From: Phoronis australis
Taxonomy: Eukaryota; Phoronida; Phoronidae
Length of the DNA stretch: 64,000 nt
Assembly: GCA_002633005.1 (NCBI GenBank)
Contig: NMRA01000043.1
Span: 664,675-728,674, forward strand
Direction: 5' to 3'
The notes under the pieces were generated by a model that did no database searches, was not told where the DNA came from, and saw only the letters and a program-made list of their open reading frames with translations. This document shows, in pieces, positions 1 to 11,741 of this stretch (within the stretch, counting starts at the first letter, position 1; the number at the start of each line of letters is the position of its first letter). The position numbers and the translations under genes were made by a program.

Positions 1-1516
1 TCAGGAAGCTTTCCTAAGCTTCTTTAGGCTCTGACATCACAATTTTGTGCTGTTTGATAAACCTTGAATTATACAGGCATCACACTCCATGGGAGCAGCC
101 ATATTGAAGTAACTAAGCACAACAATACAATCTGGCTCTCTGATTGGTCAATTTAATAGAAAAGCGCCATCAAGTGGCAGGAATGTGCATCATATTTTGT
201 GCAACAAAAACACCTTTTTTAAAAAAATGTGCAAGTGTAGACGTGGGAACTTTTTGGAATTTGATTTATTGGTATATTATCTAGCCACATAGAAAAAACT
301 AGGTTGCCCCCCCCCCCCAAAGTCCTCGCAAGGATGAACGCTATGAGATCTGACCCACTGACTACCCAGTCATCCAACAGACGATCATGAATTAAGAGCC
401 GATGCTTCTGATTGATAAATATTGTCCTTTATTGAACCAGGCCTTCATCGTAACATCTCCTGTGACTGGAGTCGAAACACGAGTCCTCAAAGTGGGCAGA
501 ACACAGAGTGGCCCCAGACCCGAATCGCTTGGTCCACGATGAGGTCCCACACTCGTTAGGCGCACGAAGCAATGCCACTTCTGCGCAACTTTGGTGTCCT
601 TCGGAACACCGAGACGTTCTCCGCCAGGCTGCTGTTGCTGCAGCCTCCGGAAACACCTCTTTTGATCCCTTTACGAACCTTCTCGACGCTAAATGTACTT
701 TGCTTTCTCTTCACTCTTTTCACTTTGTCTCTGATCCGAACAGTATGGCGAACGACTTGGGTTCAACCCTTACGTTGTACATAATTATTATTTTTTCAAT
801 TTTTGCGTGTTTCTTTATGAGCTGTGCACTAAACGCACTGAAATCAAGTAAGATATAATAATAAAATTTATTTTGAGGTACTAGAGTCATGTTGTGTACA
901 CTTGAGTTCAAGTTCAAACTCAGCAAGGAGTGTAGTAGTAAAATGAAAACTAGGATTGGACAATTATCCTGGTGAGCCACTACGTACTCAAGCATCTTGC
1001 GTGAAAGTAGAATAGAAAATGCCATGTTCGATCTCGAGTAAAATTATTAAACCCGCGGGCTTTGGTAGCGGTTTTCAAAAATTTGAAACGTTTGGTTTGT
1101 GTTGTGTTTCAATAGTCTGTCTCTTGTGTGTAATAGCAACTTTGTCACTGTTTAAACACTATACGGCAAATTCGAACACTATTGCCAACAAAGCTTGAGG
1201 TTTTATGCGCGCATCCCCCCTCCCCCTTGGCCAAGTGGGCAAAAAGATCCGAAAAAAGTAAAAAAACGACACGAAAGTCCACCAAAAAGTCAAGCACTTC
1301 CAAAATTCGGCGAATGCACAATTCACGGCAAGGCTCTGAACGTTCCCCGTGAAAGGTCCTGACCACATTCTCAAAAATTCGAGCCCCCCCCCCCCTATTT
1401 TTAGGCTGTGTGCGGGCATGGGCCTCGTGCCCATCCTGGATGTAAACTCATGTGCAACGCGCTGTTCGAACTAAAAACATTTCATTTTCGTTGTGTGTCC
1501 GAATTTTTATTTCCAG
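1..1516. other. 5' flank / intron upstream of the first visible ligase exon
   Basis: No exon can be supported here. The missing N-terminal exons of the ligase are expected on this strand, but no stretch matches the family sequence that normally precedes the first visible exon, so they probably lie before the window. Poly-C runs occur near 306-318 and 1384-1395. The short open frames at 429-1434 overlap on both strands, lack splice context and resemble no family I know. Confidence 0.4.
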
Positions 1517-4500
1517 GCGGACAAAGTAGGTGCAGGTTTATTGGCCCTTGGCCTGAAGCCAGGTGACCGTCTTGTAATATGGGCCCCATGTTCTTTGGAG
1601 TGGGTTCTGGTGCAGTTCGCTTGCATTAGAGCTGGTATACTGTACACTGGATTGAACCCTGCATATCCACCATCAGAGGCCGCTGACATTCTAGACAAGG
1701 TTTGTACGCAACACGCAAAACACGATGAAACACCTTTTATTTTATTGATTATCATACAGGTAGGCCTCAGTACTCTAGTGACCATGACTTCATTCGGTGT
1801 ACATGATTTTACCCGAAGTTCTTTAAGCGGCTATAAACCCACCTTCTATCATAAAAACAACTATTGATTTAGTCCGCTTTTCGTAATCAAATTGATTTCA
1901 AATTGCCTTAGTCAAATTCGATGCCTCGAAAGAACTGATAGCTCGGAATATAGCTTGAGACTGGACTGTACGAGTGGTCTGTGACGGCGTGCCATTTAAT
2001 GTACCATAGTTTCAAGGAATAATCAAATGTCATTTATTTGCAAACCCAGAAATCAATGTCAACAAAATGAGAACAATTTTCTAGCGGTTAGTGGTCTCAA
2101 TCAAAAGCTCATTTCTTGGACGGAACGCTAGTTTCGAGCTGCTTTAAAGTTAGTAGGTCGTTTTGGAGTCTCTGAAGAAGCACTCTGTGACGTCAGTATA
2201 GTCGTGTGTATGTGCCTTTTGTGTTTAACGTGCGAAACACGGGTTGGTAGGTTACTGGCCCCAGTCTTCGCATGTTGTGTTTGACGTGCGATACATAACT
2301 GGCAGGTTACTGGTCGTCGTCTTCTCATGCTCTGCGAAACTGTAAAATAAGGTATAACACTGAAAAGAATTAAAGAGAGCAACAAGATGTTTTGACTGTT
2401 CATGTAATGAATCGGGTTTTTCTTGTTTAACATGACCACATCAAGCTCATGCGTACACTTCTTGTATGTCAATTTGCGTATGACATTATAGTGTACATAT
2501 GAACTAGGCTACATACCGAGATACTTTACCACTGCAGTAACTGTAGTATATTTACCAATTACCGGGCAAGAAATTTCGCGCCTATTTTCGAACGAATTGA
2601 AGTGTTTAATCAATCCTTCTCCTTTTAAAAGCTCACAATATGTCGGACACTAAAAAGTGGTTCTCAAGAGCTCTAAAGGTTATGTTTTTGGTGTAGTACA
2701 GTATTAGTTAGATTTGTTCTGTGCATACCACTTTAATGTTGGGCTTAAGTGGCCGTTACTTGCAACAAGGTTTGTAGGCGAACTGCAAGCGTATAGTCAT
2801 ACGTTGAACTCCAACAGTAATCGTTATACATTGAACACAGGGAAACTGATGATTAAAATTTCTGGTGATCGTGGACGGCACGTGTCTCCCTGTAAAAAAG
2901 GTCGTGATTATAAACTATTTTAGTTTATTACAATAGCATGAGATTTGCTTTGTTTCAGTTGAACCCCAAGTGCATCGTAACAGGCGCACGTTTCAAGAGC
3001 GGCGATGCTTACTCTGTCGTGACAGAAATCTGTCCTGAGTTGAAAAATTGCCAAGGAAAAATTGGATCATCGAGATTTCCGGAGCTTGATTATGTCGTCA
3101 TGCCATCATCCGGTGATTTAAAGTAAGTTTTATGCATCTGACAATCACAGAGAACTTCTTTCCGTATAGTTTTCCTGTAAAAGGATTTTCATTTATATTC
3201 ACTTGAAGAAACTGAACACTGTACATCTCTTTATATTCTGTGAAGCAAATGAGACAATGTCGCATTCGTTACCTAATTTGGGGAGGGAGGAGCTGAGAGA
3301 CACGGAGAGAGTAGGGAGGGTGGGAGGCAGGGAGGGACCGGAGAGGGAGCCGGGAGGGAAGGAGAGACTGCTGCGTTCAGTACATCTGAGACATTCGTGA
3401 TAAAAGTTAGTGTGATCACGTCGATATCTCGCGAAGTCCTGCGTGATCTTGCGTTTTCGAAGTTATTTTTTGGGTCTAAGGAACCCATTCCTGGCCATGA
3501 CTATGACAAATGCGCGCTGGCTGAGCAGACTAATCGGCCATAGATATACATATAACCAAACTGGTACCACGTGCTTCGTTTCAGCGGAATTACACCTCTA
3601 AAGTCACTTTTCAATACTGGACGTGAGAAAGAACATGCAACAATCTTGGAGCTCGAGGCCAGCATGAAACCAACTGACCCTATGACCATCCAGCTTACAT
3701 CGGTATGTTGATTGAATTGCTAATTCTTATTCGACAGTTTTTGTGCCAACCGATTTCAATTCATTTTGTTCGCAGTTACACAGCAAATGGGACTGCGCAA
3801 GATCAATGTGTCGTGCGTTTGGCTCAAAGACAATTTTCCATTTTCTTTTTCGAGAACGTTTTATTCGCTAACACCAGAAGGCCTACAGACTGAAACTTAA
3901 CGCGCTCAAATTCGCTTTATTAATTAAGCTGAGAAAAAGAAATTGTGATCAACATCAAGCATCTAAAAGTTTTGGTGTCATTATTGAAGACAAGAAGACC
4001 AAGCCAGCGGGTGCATGATTCATTTCGACTTGTTTTCACAGGGAACAACTGGATGTCCGAAGGCGGTGGTCTTATCTCACGGACAACTGGCAAACACGTG
4101 CTTTTTCATTGGTAAAAACATTGGCTTCGACAATAAGGAACAGGTGTGACGACCCATCCCATGAAAATATAGATCATGTTTCAATCTATTTTTGTCTGAT
4201 CAGTGACATTTTAACGATGGTACAATACCGTCATTCACAACTTTTTACACGGTGCCTTTGTTAAATTTGAGTGGCTGCGAAAAATATCTCTACAATCGTT
4301 TTTCAAACAGCTTAGAGTCAAGCATAAGACAGTTTCCATATCAAAGTTCATCGTTAGACTCTCTGACTGCTTTACTGACTGATTGGTTATTCGATTGATT
4401 GATTAACTGTTTAATTGGTCGTTGTACATATGCATTCATTTATCGTAGGTATCATTTCAGGTGCAGCGTCTTTGCATTCCTAGTTTGATGTTTCGCTGCG

Positions 4501-7500
4501 CTATCATGATGCTAGGAAGCCTGTGCAGCACAATGTATGGACTGACATCGGTCATTCCTTCAAAAATACCAAACCCTGAAAAGACTTTAAAAGCCATTTC
4601 AACTGAAAGGTATATTGCGTACAACTACCTTTTGTAATTGTTTTTCATGCTATGATTATCAAAACTAGGCTATACTTAAGTCGTGTTTTGACAATGAAAG
4701 TAGGTTCACTTTAAAAAAATAAACGAATGGTGTGTGGATACATAGAAAAGTTTCGCACATTTTTAGAAGAAGGTATTGTTTGGATCGAAATTGGAAAATG
4801 TCATTTGTATGCACGAAAAAACTGACAGCGTAATTACAATCAGGAAACACTTTCAACGGTCAATTCACGTGGTATGGATCCATGGGGAGTAAATGTTAAT
4901 TTCTTTTCCTCCATTATGAACACTTTAACATTGCTATAATGAAACGATAAAATATGCCCCCAGGCTGTTTATTGTTAGCATCACGAACTCAGGATAGAGT
5001 TCAGTAGCTGTCTCGCGGCTAGAAAAATCTAGCCAAAATCTCGTGTTCTCATTTTAAGTACACGACAATATCTCACGTAGTTTTGCGAAGTCTTGCTTTT
5101 TAGCAAGATTATAGCGTTACCGAACTCTACCCGCCTCTTATCTGGCTAAACCTGGCGATGTAAACAATTCCAAACAAACATGTAAGTACAAGTAACATGT
5201 CTCTGACGGATTGTAACGAGGATACAGCAATGCTTATTATTTCGAATAATTGATAATTCATTTTAATTGCTCTTTTCACAGGTGTACTCACGTTTTCGGT
5301 AACCCGCCTATGTTGGCCAAGTTATTGCAGTGCAGCGATTTCGAAACCTGTGACCTGTCTTCTCTTACAACAGGTTAATAAGTTTAATATTTAATTTGAT
5401 AAAAGAAGGCACTCCCAGTGCGTTGATAGAAATTCAGTTCAATCTCAGGAACCAGTAAGGCTTTTGAAGCCAAAATTGTTTCGATACAGCAAATTGAACC
5501 TTTTTCATCGAACGCCTAGGAATTCGGTGTGAGATTTGGGTAGTGTTCCATTACGCTATGACTTGGCTAGATTACGCGAGATATTCCCGAAGCTCTCCTT
5601 TGGAATAAATCCATGCAGAAGTACATACGCATATCAAATCCTGCTTACATTTACTTTCGAGTGTAAAATACTTTATTACTTTATTTCAGCTATTGTCGGT
5701 GGCAGCTATTGTGCTCTGAATCTTATGAAACTCATTGCCACTAAACTGCACCTACAGAACATTACGGTATTTATGGTTTTCTAATTGCTCTGCATGACAT
5801 CAACGTAGGAATAACTTACCAAAGAGAGGCTCGTTATTTTACTTGGTGGTCATCCATGGTCGTTCTTATTTCTTCCATTTTGTAACTGTCTCCCACCAAC
5901 ATGATTGTTTACCAATTTTGCAGATGTTTGCGTCCAGGGTTATACAACGGGACATCATATCTCATACGATACTTTCAGACGCTATGCTTTATGCACCGTT
6001 CGTGTCCAGGGTTATACAACGGGACATCATATCTCATACGATACTTTTAGATGATGTGCTTTATGCACCGTCCTTCAAAACGGTGTTAGGAATTGCTTTT
6101 AAAATGTCCCACTTTTGCAAGAGTCAATCAAAAATAAGAAATTTGTGATCTTCAGGAGAAAAGTCTTAACGAAATGATATTTTAGAAAACTGTGACATCG
6201 TTTTGATATCTGGTCTTCCACTGTGTATCTAATAAAGTTTGATTATGTTATTGAAACCATTGTTCCACTGTCAATCTTTGTTTATTTATTTCTCAAATTT
6301 GCTTAAAGGACATGGTTACGTAACCCAATTGATAGTAGATTGGTAAAATGTAAACAATTGAATTCTATAGGCATTCTACTTTCAGAAAATATATGCCTAT
6401 ACTGAATTAAAATCTATAGCTTTATAGATAGTTGGCTAAATAGGCAGACTTGTAAAGATCTTACATATCCTTAAATCGTGATTGATTGGTGCTTAGTTGT
6501 TGTCCTAACATTAGACGAAGCACGGTTTGCCTTCATGTTTTGTCAATAATATACATGCAGGTGGGAATGCCAATGACTGAAGTAGGAGGGATCGCTATTG
6601 TCACGCCGCGACAGTGTAGTATAGAAACGAAATGTCAGACCGTTGGCCTCCCCTTGGATCATCTGGAGGTAACATTGACTGTAGATTAGCTGCACAGTTT
6701 AAATCAGAAAAAGATTTAAACGGAATTCAAAATTGACATTTTATTTGTTATCATGATGGAAATGAGATATATTAGTATTCTGTGAAGGTGACTCGTACAA
6801 GTCTGGTGTCAAATTCAAATAGTCCTGTGTGTTATCGGGTTGTGGTACTTACAGTTTCCTTCGTCAGACATTCACAAGAACTCGTGGTTACCATAGCGTA
6901 CGTCACTTCCGTCATATCCCCATCATTTCTCGTCATCATCGTCATATGTACTTTCCTCCGCTATCATTATGTGAACCATTAGAGCCGACAATGGTGAAAC
7001 ATTGTGAAAATGCAAGAACAGCCAAAGTAAAATTTCATGTTTTAAATATCTGTTGTGTCTTCTTGTACATAATGTTCAGTTTCACTTATCGCATTTCTCA
7101 TTGCAGATGAAGGTTACTGACAAATCCGGTTGTACTGTACCCATAAACACTGCAGGGGAGCTATGTGTTCGAGGGTTCGCTACACCCGTCGGTTACTTTG
7201 CCTCAGACAATATTCGTCTGGTCACGAACGAGGATGGATGGTTCAATACCGGGTATGTAACATAATGTAGTGAATTATCTCAGACAAGAATATTAATTGT
7301 TAATGTTGACACGGGTGATGTTGGAGCCACTCTATTACTTCTTTGTTTACTGCCGTACGGGTTGTGCCGAGGAGAGTTTTAGTACAGAGAATTTAAAGCA
7401 GTCACCTGCGAAACTTCTGCTTTTGCCATAGTAGGGGCGTTATAGCAATGGTCTACGCCGCAGCATCAAAAGTTGCAGCGATGATTATTGCAACTATATA

Positions 7501-8445
7501 TCGGCGACAGAACATATTCACATTTTGCGCCTCTGCTTCTCACTGTTACGTCACAATTTCCCACCAAACGCAACTTGTATCTGAACTGTGTTTGTAGTGA
7601 CATGGTTTGCATGGACGAGAATGGTCACATATACACCATGGGCAGGAAGAAGGATGTTATCGTGAAAGGAAACGACGTAATCTATCCTAATGCCATCGAA
7701 GAGAAATTGGCTCGTTATAGTAGAATTGCTGCGGTTGAGGTATTTATAAAGACTTCCTCTTTTAGTTCCGAATAATGAAATGACGTGACTTCCTACTTAT
7801 AAATACGCCTACTAAAGGTGCGCTGATCGTGACAGATGGATTTCATTTAATGCTTTTACCCGGCGTAACAATCACGGAAGTTGTGCGTGTACCAAATCTA
7901 CGTATTACACGTCTTCTTTCAAACTGCTTTTTAAAGTTTAAACATTTTTATACATACAGGCCAGCAATGTACTTTTTGAATGTAGGTTGTCGGAGTGCCA
8001 CGGGATTCCTGTGACCAGGTGGTGTGTGCATGCGTAGTAGCCAAGGAGGAATTGAGCGAGGAAGATGTGAAAGCCTACTGCCGGCAGAACGATGTCCTGA
8101 TTCCCGATCACGTGTGTTTCGTGGAAGCATTTCCGAAAACACTTACCTTAAAGGTACACCAGCTTTGAAATGTTGTCAACATGTTTTTTAAAGATAACAA
8201 AGTTCATGTCCGGGCCTAGATCGTGCCAATTAATTGATAACAAGAAGGGTCCATTTTGTATTGCCAGGACTGTCATACTACCAGTTGAGATGTCGCTGGC
8301 GTTTTACCTTAACGATAAAGTGAACGTGTCATTCTTATTTACTACAAAACTCCTATCTGCATTGACACAGATGTTATTTGTTTAATCCCAACAGGTCCGT
8401 AAACATGTTTTGGCTGATCAGATTTCCACACAACTTGGATTGTGA
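1517..8445 (+). CDS. ACSF2: ACSF2-like acyl-CoA synthetase (ANL adenylating enzyme), 5' end missing
   Basis: Twelve exons join in phase: 1517-1699, 2959-3122, 3585-3702, 4042-4143, 4461-4609, 5282-5373, 5690-5766, 6561-6668, 7107-7252, 7598-7739, 7986-8153 and 8395-8445 (stop TGA). All have AG/GT borders, giving 499 residues. ACSF2 enzymes activate medium-chain fatty acids to acyl-CoA through an acyl-adenylate, usually in mitochondria. Seen: GLKPGDRL and LNPAY in exon 1; the phosphate-binding TSGTTG motif split between exons 3 and 4; GELCVRGF; NTGD with the ribose-binding Asp; GRKKDVIVKGND; and a C-terminal PKTLTLKVRK that keeps the catalytic Lys. About 100 N-terminal residues, including any targeting peptide, are missing. 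Four signature sites deviate: PKG is PKA, YGxTE is MPMTE, GGENIYP is GNDVIYP, and SGKI is TLKV. The frame is intact throughout, so this looks like an expressed divergent paralogue rather than a pseudogene. Family assignment is firm; substrate is unknown. Confidence 0.88.
3281..3365 (+). repeat. Polypurine GA/GGGA-rich tract
   Basis: About 85 bases of almost pure purine (GGGAGGG, GAGAG and GGGAGGCAGGGAGGG blocks) in the intron after the second visible ligase exon. It is low-complexity sequence and could form triplex or G-quadruplex structures. The open frame across it is a by-product. Confidence 0.7.
3375..3466 (+). mobile_element. Partial copy of a GTTCAGTA-ended MITE
   Basis: It begins with GTTCAGTA and contains the internal block ATATCTCGCGAAGTCCTGCG and TCTTGCGTTTT, which parallels the internal part of the copies at 4999-5125 and 12736-12874. 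The far terminal repeat is not recognisable, so this copy is partial or decayed. Confidence 0.4.
4999..5125 (+). mobile_element. MITE with GTTCAGTA...TACYGAAC terminal inverted repeats, copy 1
   Basis: It starts GTTCAGTAGCTG and ends TAGCGTTACCGAAC, an imperfect terminal inverted repeat, around an internal block (TCTCGTGTTCTCATTT, TACACGACAATATCTC, GAAGTCTTGCTTTTTAGC). The 12.7 kb copy shares the same order. It is about 127 bp, sits in the ligase intron and has no coding capacity. Confidence 0.6.
5932..6075 (+). repeat. 72-bp tandem duplication (two copies)
   Basis: Two adjacent copies of a 72-bp unit beginning GTCCAGGGTTATACAACGGG differ at only a few positions. They sit in the ligase intron between exons 5690-5766 and 6561-6668. 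The unit is a multiple of three and stays open in one frame, but has no splice borders or family resemblance, so I treat it as a recent intronic duplication. Confidence 0.8.
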
Positions 8446-8572
8446 CGTCATCGGCATCAAGAGGAAACTATTGTAAATTGGCGACATACGTATTTGTACA
8501 ATGCGTTATCTATGCTCCCCACAGAATGTGGTATAATGTGTTCAAACAATCAAGGTCGTTTTGATTTAAGTA

Positions 8573-8578
8573 AATAAA
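8573..8578 (+). terminator. Poly(A) signal of the acyl-CoA synthetase gene
   Basis: AATAAA lies about 130 bases after the TGA stop at 8443-8445. It is the first canonical signal downstream on the plus strand and implies a short 3' UTR. Confidence 0.6.
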
Positions 8579-8606
8579 TACTTCCACAGAATTTTTGTAC
8601 TGGAAT

Positions 8607-8743
8607 CAGTGGCGGATTTAGGGGGAGGGGGTCCGAATTCTCCCAGATTCCATTTGGCAGTTCGGGGTGCGAATGTTTGACGGGCAAAATAATGGCTGAT
8701 ACTTTGCCCTGCCCCCCAACTCAAAATCGTGGGTCCGCCCCTG
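8607..8743 (+). mobile_element. CAG-ended GC-rich MITE (hAT-like), copy A
   Basis: Begins CAGTGGCGGATTTAGGGGG and ends GGGTCCGCCCCTG, so the ends are imperfect inverted repeats. The core (CCCAGATTCCATTTGGCAG, GGTGCGAATGTT, CAACTCAAAATC) recurs in the copies at 16.8, 17.9 and 32.5 kb. CAG termini suggest a hAT-type non-autonomous element. A clean 8-bp target duplication is not visible, so superfamily is inferred. Confidence 0.65.
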
Positions 8744-11741
8744 GGAATACCAGAAATATGAATTGTTTTTATCTTCTATCCAGCCTTCGTATTTTATATT
8801 ATATTTGAATTTTTGTTTACAATAAAGTCGACTATCCGAATTTTCCGCATTATTCTTGGTACACAATAAGTGCGGGTTCTGCGAAACTTCACGTCGGTGG
8901 CCACGCCGGGTTTGATAAATCTCAGTACCTGAGGTGACTAACCTGGCGTGCACGTCCGTCTGTACCGAGATTTTAGAGACCAACCACCACCCTAGCGTCT
9001 ACTTGTGAGCGAACGAACCCACCCTTGAGTTCATTTTTGAGTGAACAACTCCACCATTGATAGCATTTTTGAGCGGTCAATCTCCACAATGCTTCAGTCT
9101 GACAGCAAACAACCCAACCTTAGGATGCAAAACCTGGTTTTTGTCTATTAACATGTACTTATTGCCACTTTACCATCCAGCGGAATAATTCTCAACCTTC
9201 AAAATTTTGGAGCAAATTTTGAGGACTTTACCAAGTCTGCTAATCGAACAAGGGTGACCTACGTTTTAGGCGCGTTGCGATACACCTTTAGAAAAACCCC
9301 ACCCATCAAGAACCACAATATACATTCTGTGACACAGTGATTATAGAAGTGTTTTAGTGGAATTCTGCTTTGATGACTGGAATGAGAGACAAACGGTGAA
9401 TACATATAACAGGGGATAAAACGAGGTTGAAACCACCGAAACGGGGTGTATCATTCTGAACATTGCTGTGGTTAACGTGGGACCAGGAACAAGGGAGCTG
9501 GTATTCTAACATGCGCTTCGGTTTGGATTAAAGTTTCCGTATTGTCGCGGTTACTCATTAAGATTGAAATTCCGACAAATTTCACAATCCCAGACTCGCA
9601 AGGTGCTTGCTAAGGCAATATTTAGGTACTTAGCGTAGTGTTAGGAAACAGAAGGCTACATGCTGGAATTTTTTTTTTTTGCTGCAAAGTTGTGACTTCC
9701 ACGGTTTGAAGAGCATTTCAACAGAAATAAGCTAAAATGCTAAAATTCTGATACACTTTTGTTCACACTTTAAATCAGCTTGATTAAAATTGTCAGCCCG
9801 CCTTCCATCACAAAAGTACATTGAACATCATGAAATAAGCTTCAACAAAATGTATACTTTTAATGCATAAACATGTACTCTTATTTCACGCTCATGGCGC
9901 AAATGGATAAAACTTGTGTAAATGTCATTACAAAAGGTAGACAGACACCGTCTCATTGGCGACTGTATGTCAAAACTGAACAGAAACCGAAACCATCTAC
10001 ACACAAAAAATACTAAAGCTGACATTAGTCTAAAAAACTACTAACAACGATAGTCAGAACTTGTCATCTCGAAAGTCTTTATTGGCCTCAAAATAAACTG
10101 TATATACACAAGCACATATTTACAATTCCGTTTTTCAGTCTCGTTCTGACTCTGTTGAGCACGAGACAATTTGTCTAGTCACTGACTGCCTTGCAGCGTT
10201 GTCCAACGTTTTCCCAAGCGCTTCGTTTAAGAATTCAACACTGACATACAATAACAAAGGCAATTGGGAGCTTCAAAAGATTTGTTATTAGAACTGGCTG
10301 ACATGCGAGTAATGTGAAGCTGCCCTGTACAACTTCATTAGTAATACAGAATAAAAACGTGAGAAAAATTTATATATTAAAATGAAATGATTTATTTTTA
10401 CACATGGCCTTTGGCCCAAAGTATAACATGTAAACAAATTCTATGTACACCGGTCAGCAACACACAAAATATTCCTCTTTTTAGAAGCATGCAAAATTTC
10501 CTAACTGGGATGTCATTTTTACTTACAAGCCTAAAAAGTAAGCAGAGAAGGGCGTGTTCACATGATCTCACTTAACAACATGTCTCTAATTTCAGAGAAA
10601 GCGATGTAAAAGAGATGCACGTGTATTTATCCTCGATACAATTACGTGAGCACACTACATACACTTTGTCTTATTATATTCCACGTTTAAATGACTGCCA
10701 GTTTGTGGTTTGCACAGCGAAGACGTGTAACACACAGTACAATTATTCTTGGCAGACATTCAATTTCTAAGTATTGTTTGTGTTAAATATCACCTTAAGG
10801 TTATCTCAAACCTTATGGCCTCCATTCTAACTAGTATATCAACAAACTAGGCTTTGTGAACTAGTAAAAGTATGAATTTTCTGAAAGGAAAATAAATATC
10901 AGGGATTACAAAAATATATTTTATATTGATGTGTCATTAATATTATTACATTAACACCTTTTAAAGTCAAAATTTCATTTTTAAGGAAGGTACATTCATA
11001 CCGAAATTACAGCGATCTTAATGAACTTTTTTAAATGAAAACTTCAGCAGTTCCTTCAAAGCGCTGTTAGGAATTTTCGTTTGGTTTCTATTACACATCA
11101 ACTCGCAAAACGTAAGGTGTTTTTGTGAAAAAATAGCAGTCGTATTTTTCTTTGTTACATTACGCAAAATCTAGGCCTTAATATCAAAAATCCTAACTGC
11201 GGTTTGAGATTGATGAATAACTTTTAAGTTCGGTTCGATTATCAAATTTTCCCAAAATAGTTTAAAGTAATACAACTGCAGCAGTATAAATAACACTCAA
11301 CAACCAAACGTAACTTCTGGAACAAAGCTGTGAATTATGTGACACTACTGACTCAGTTTTTAATTGCTAAGTATTATATAGTCAGCAACTTAGGCCGCGC
11401 TGATTCTTCGGTAACTACAATATCAAATATAATATTGTTGATATTTAATTTTTCAGGAAATGTTTCAAGTTCAATGCACATTTACCGTTGTTTTCATGTT
11501 TTTTGTCTCTTTTCAAGTTATAAATCGACATTCGGTCTCGGTCAATACGCGCAATAATGTCTCGTGGGATGTTACGTCATCTTCGCCACTCTCCGTGCGT
11601 TTTGTGTGAGTACATTATAACGTCGTAAAGAAAATGACGAATATTGAATCGAATGAACATGGTTAGATCTGTGGCTGACATACAATCTGTAATATTATTT
11701 AAAAGTATAAATCATGATCAACAATGTCGTCTTGCGACGAA
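8744..11741. other. Intergenic region between convergent ligase and monooxygenase genes
   Basis: The ligase (plus) and monooxygenase (minus) converge across about 3 kb. The sequence is strongly AT-rich from about 9.8 to 11.6 kb. Open frames are short and lack homology or splice context. Apart from the degenerate repeat near 9.0 kb, nothing is recognisable. The monooxygenase 3' UTR must lie in the right part, but no canonical AATAAA occurs close to its stop. Confidence 0.5.
9003..9095 (+). repeat. Degenerate short tandem repeat
   Basis: Two to three decayed units of about 35 bp share a pattern of TTTTTGAG followed by a C-rich AACTCCACC-like segment. No coding or regulatory role is evident. 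Confidence 0.35.

Noticed and set aside
508-858. 116-codon frame on the plus strand with a hydrophobic stretch, considered as an N-terminal exon of the acyl-CoA synthetase
   Set aside because: It has no resemblance to the family's N-terminal region, overlaps other frames on both strands, and lacks a phase-compatible donor to the exon at 1517.
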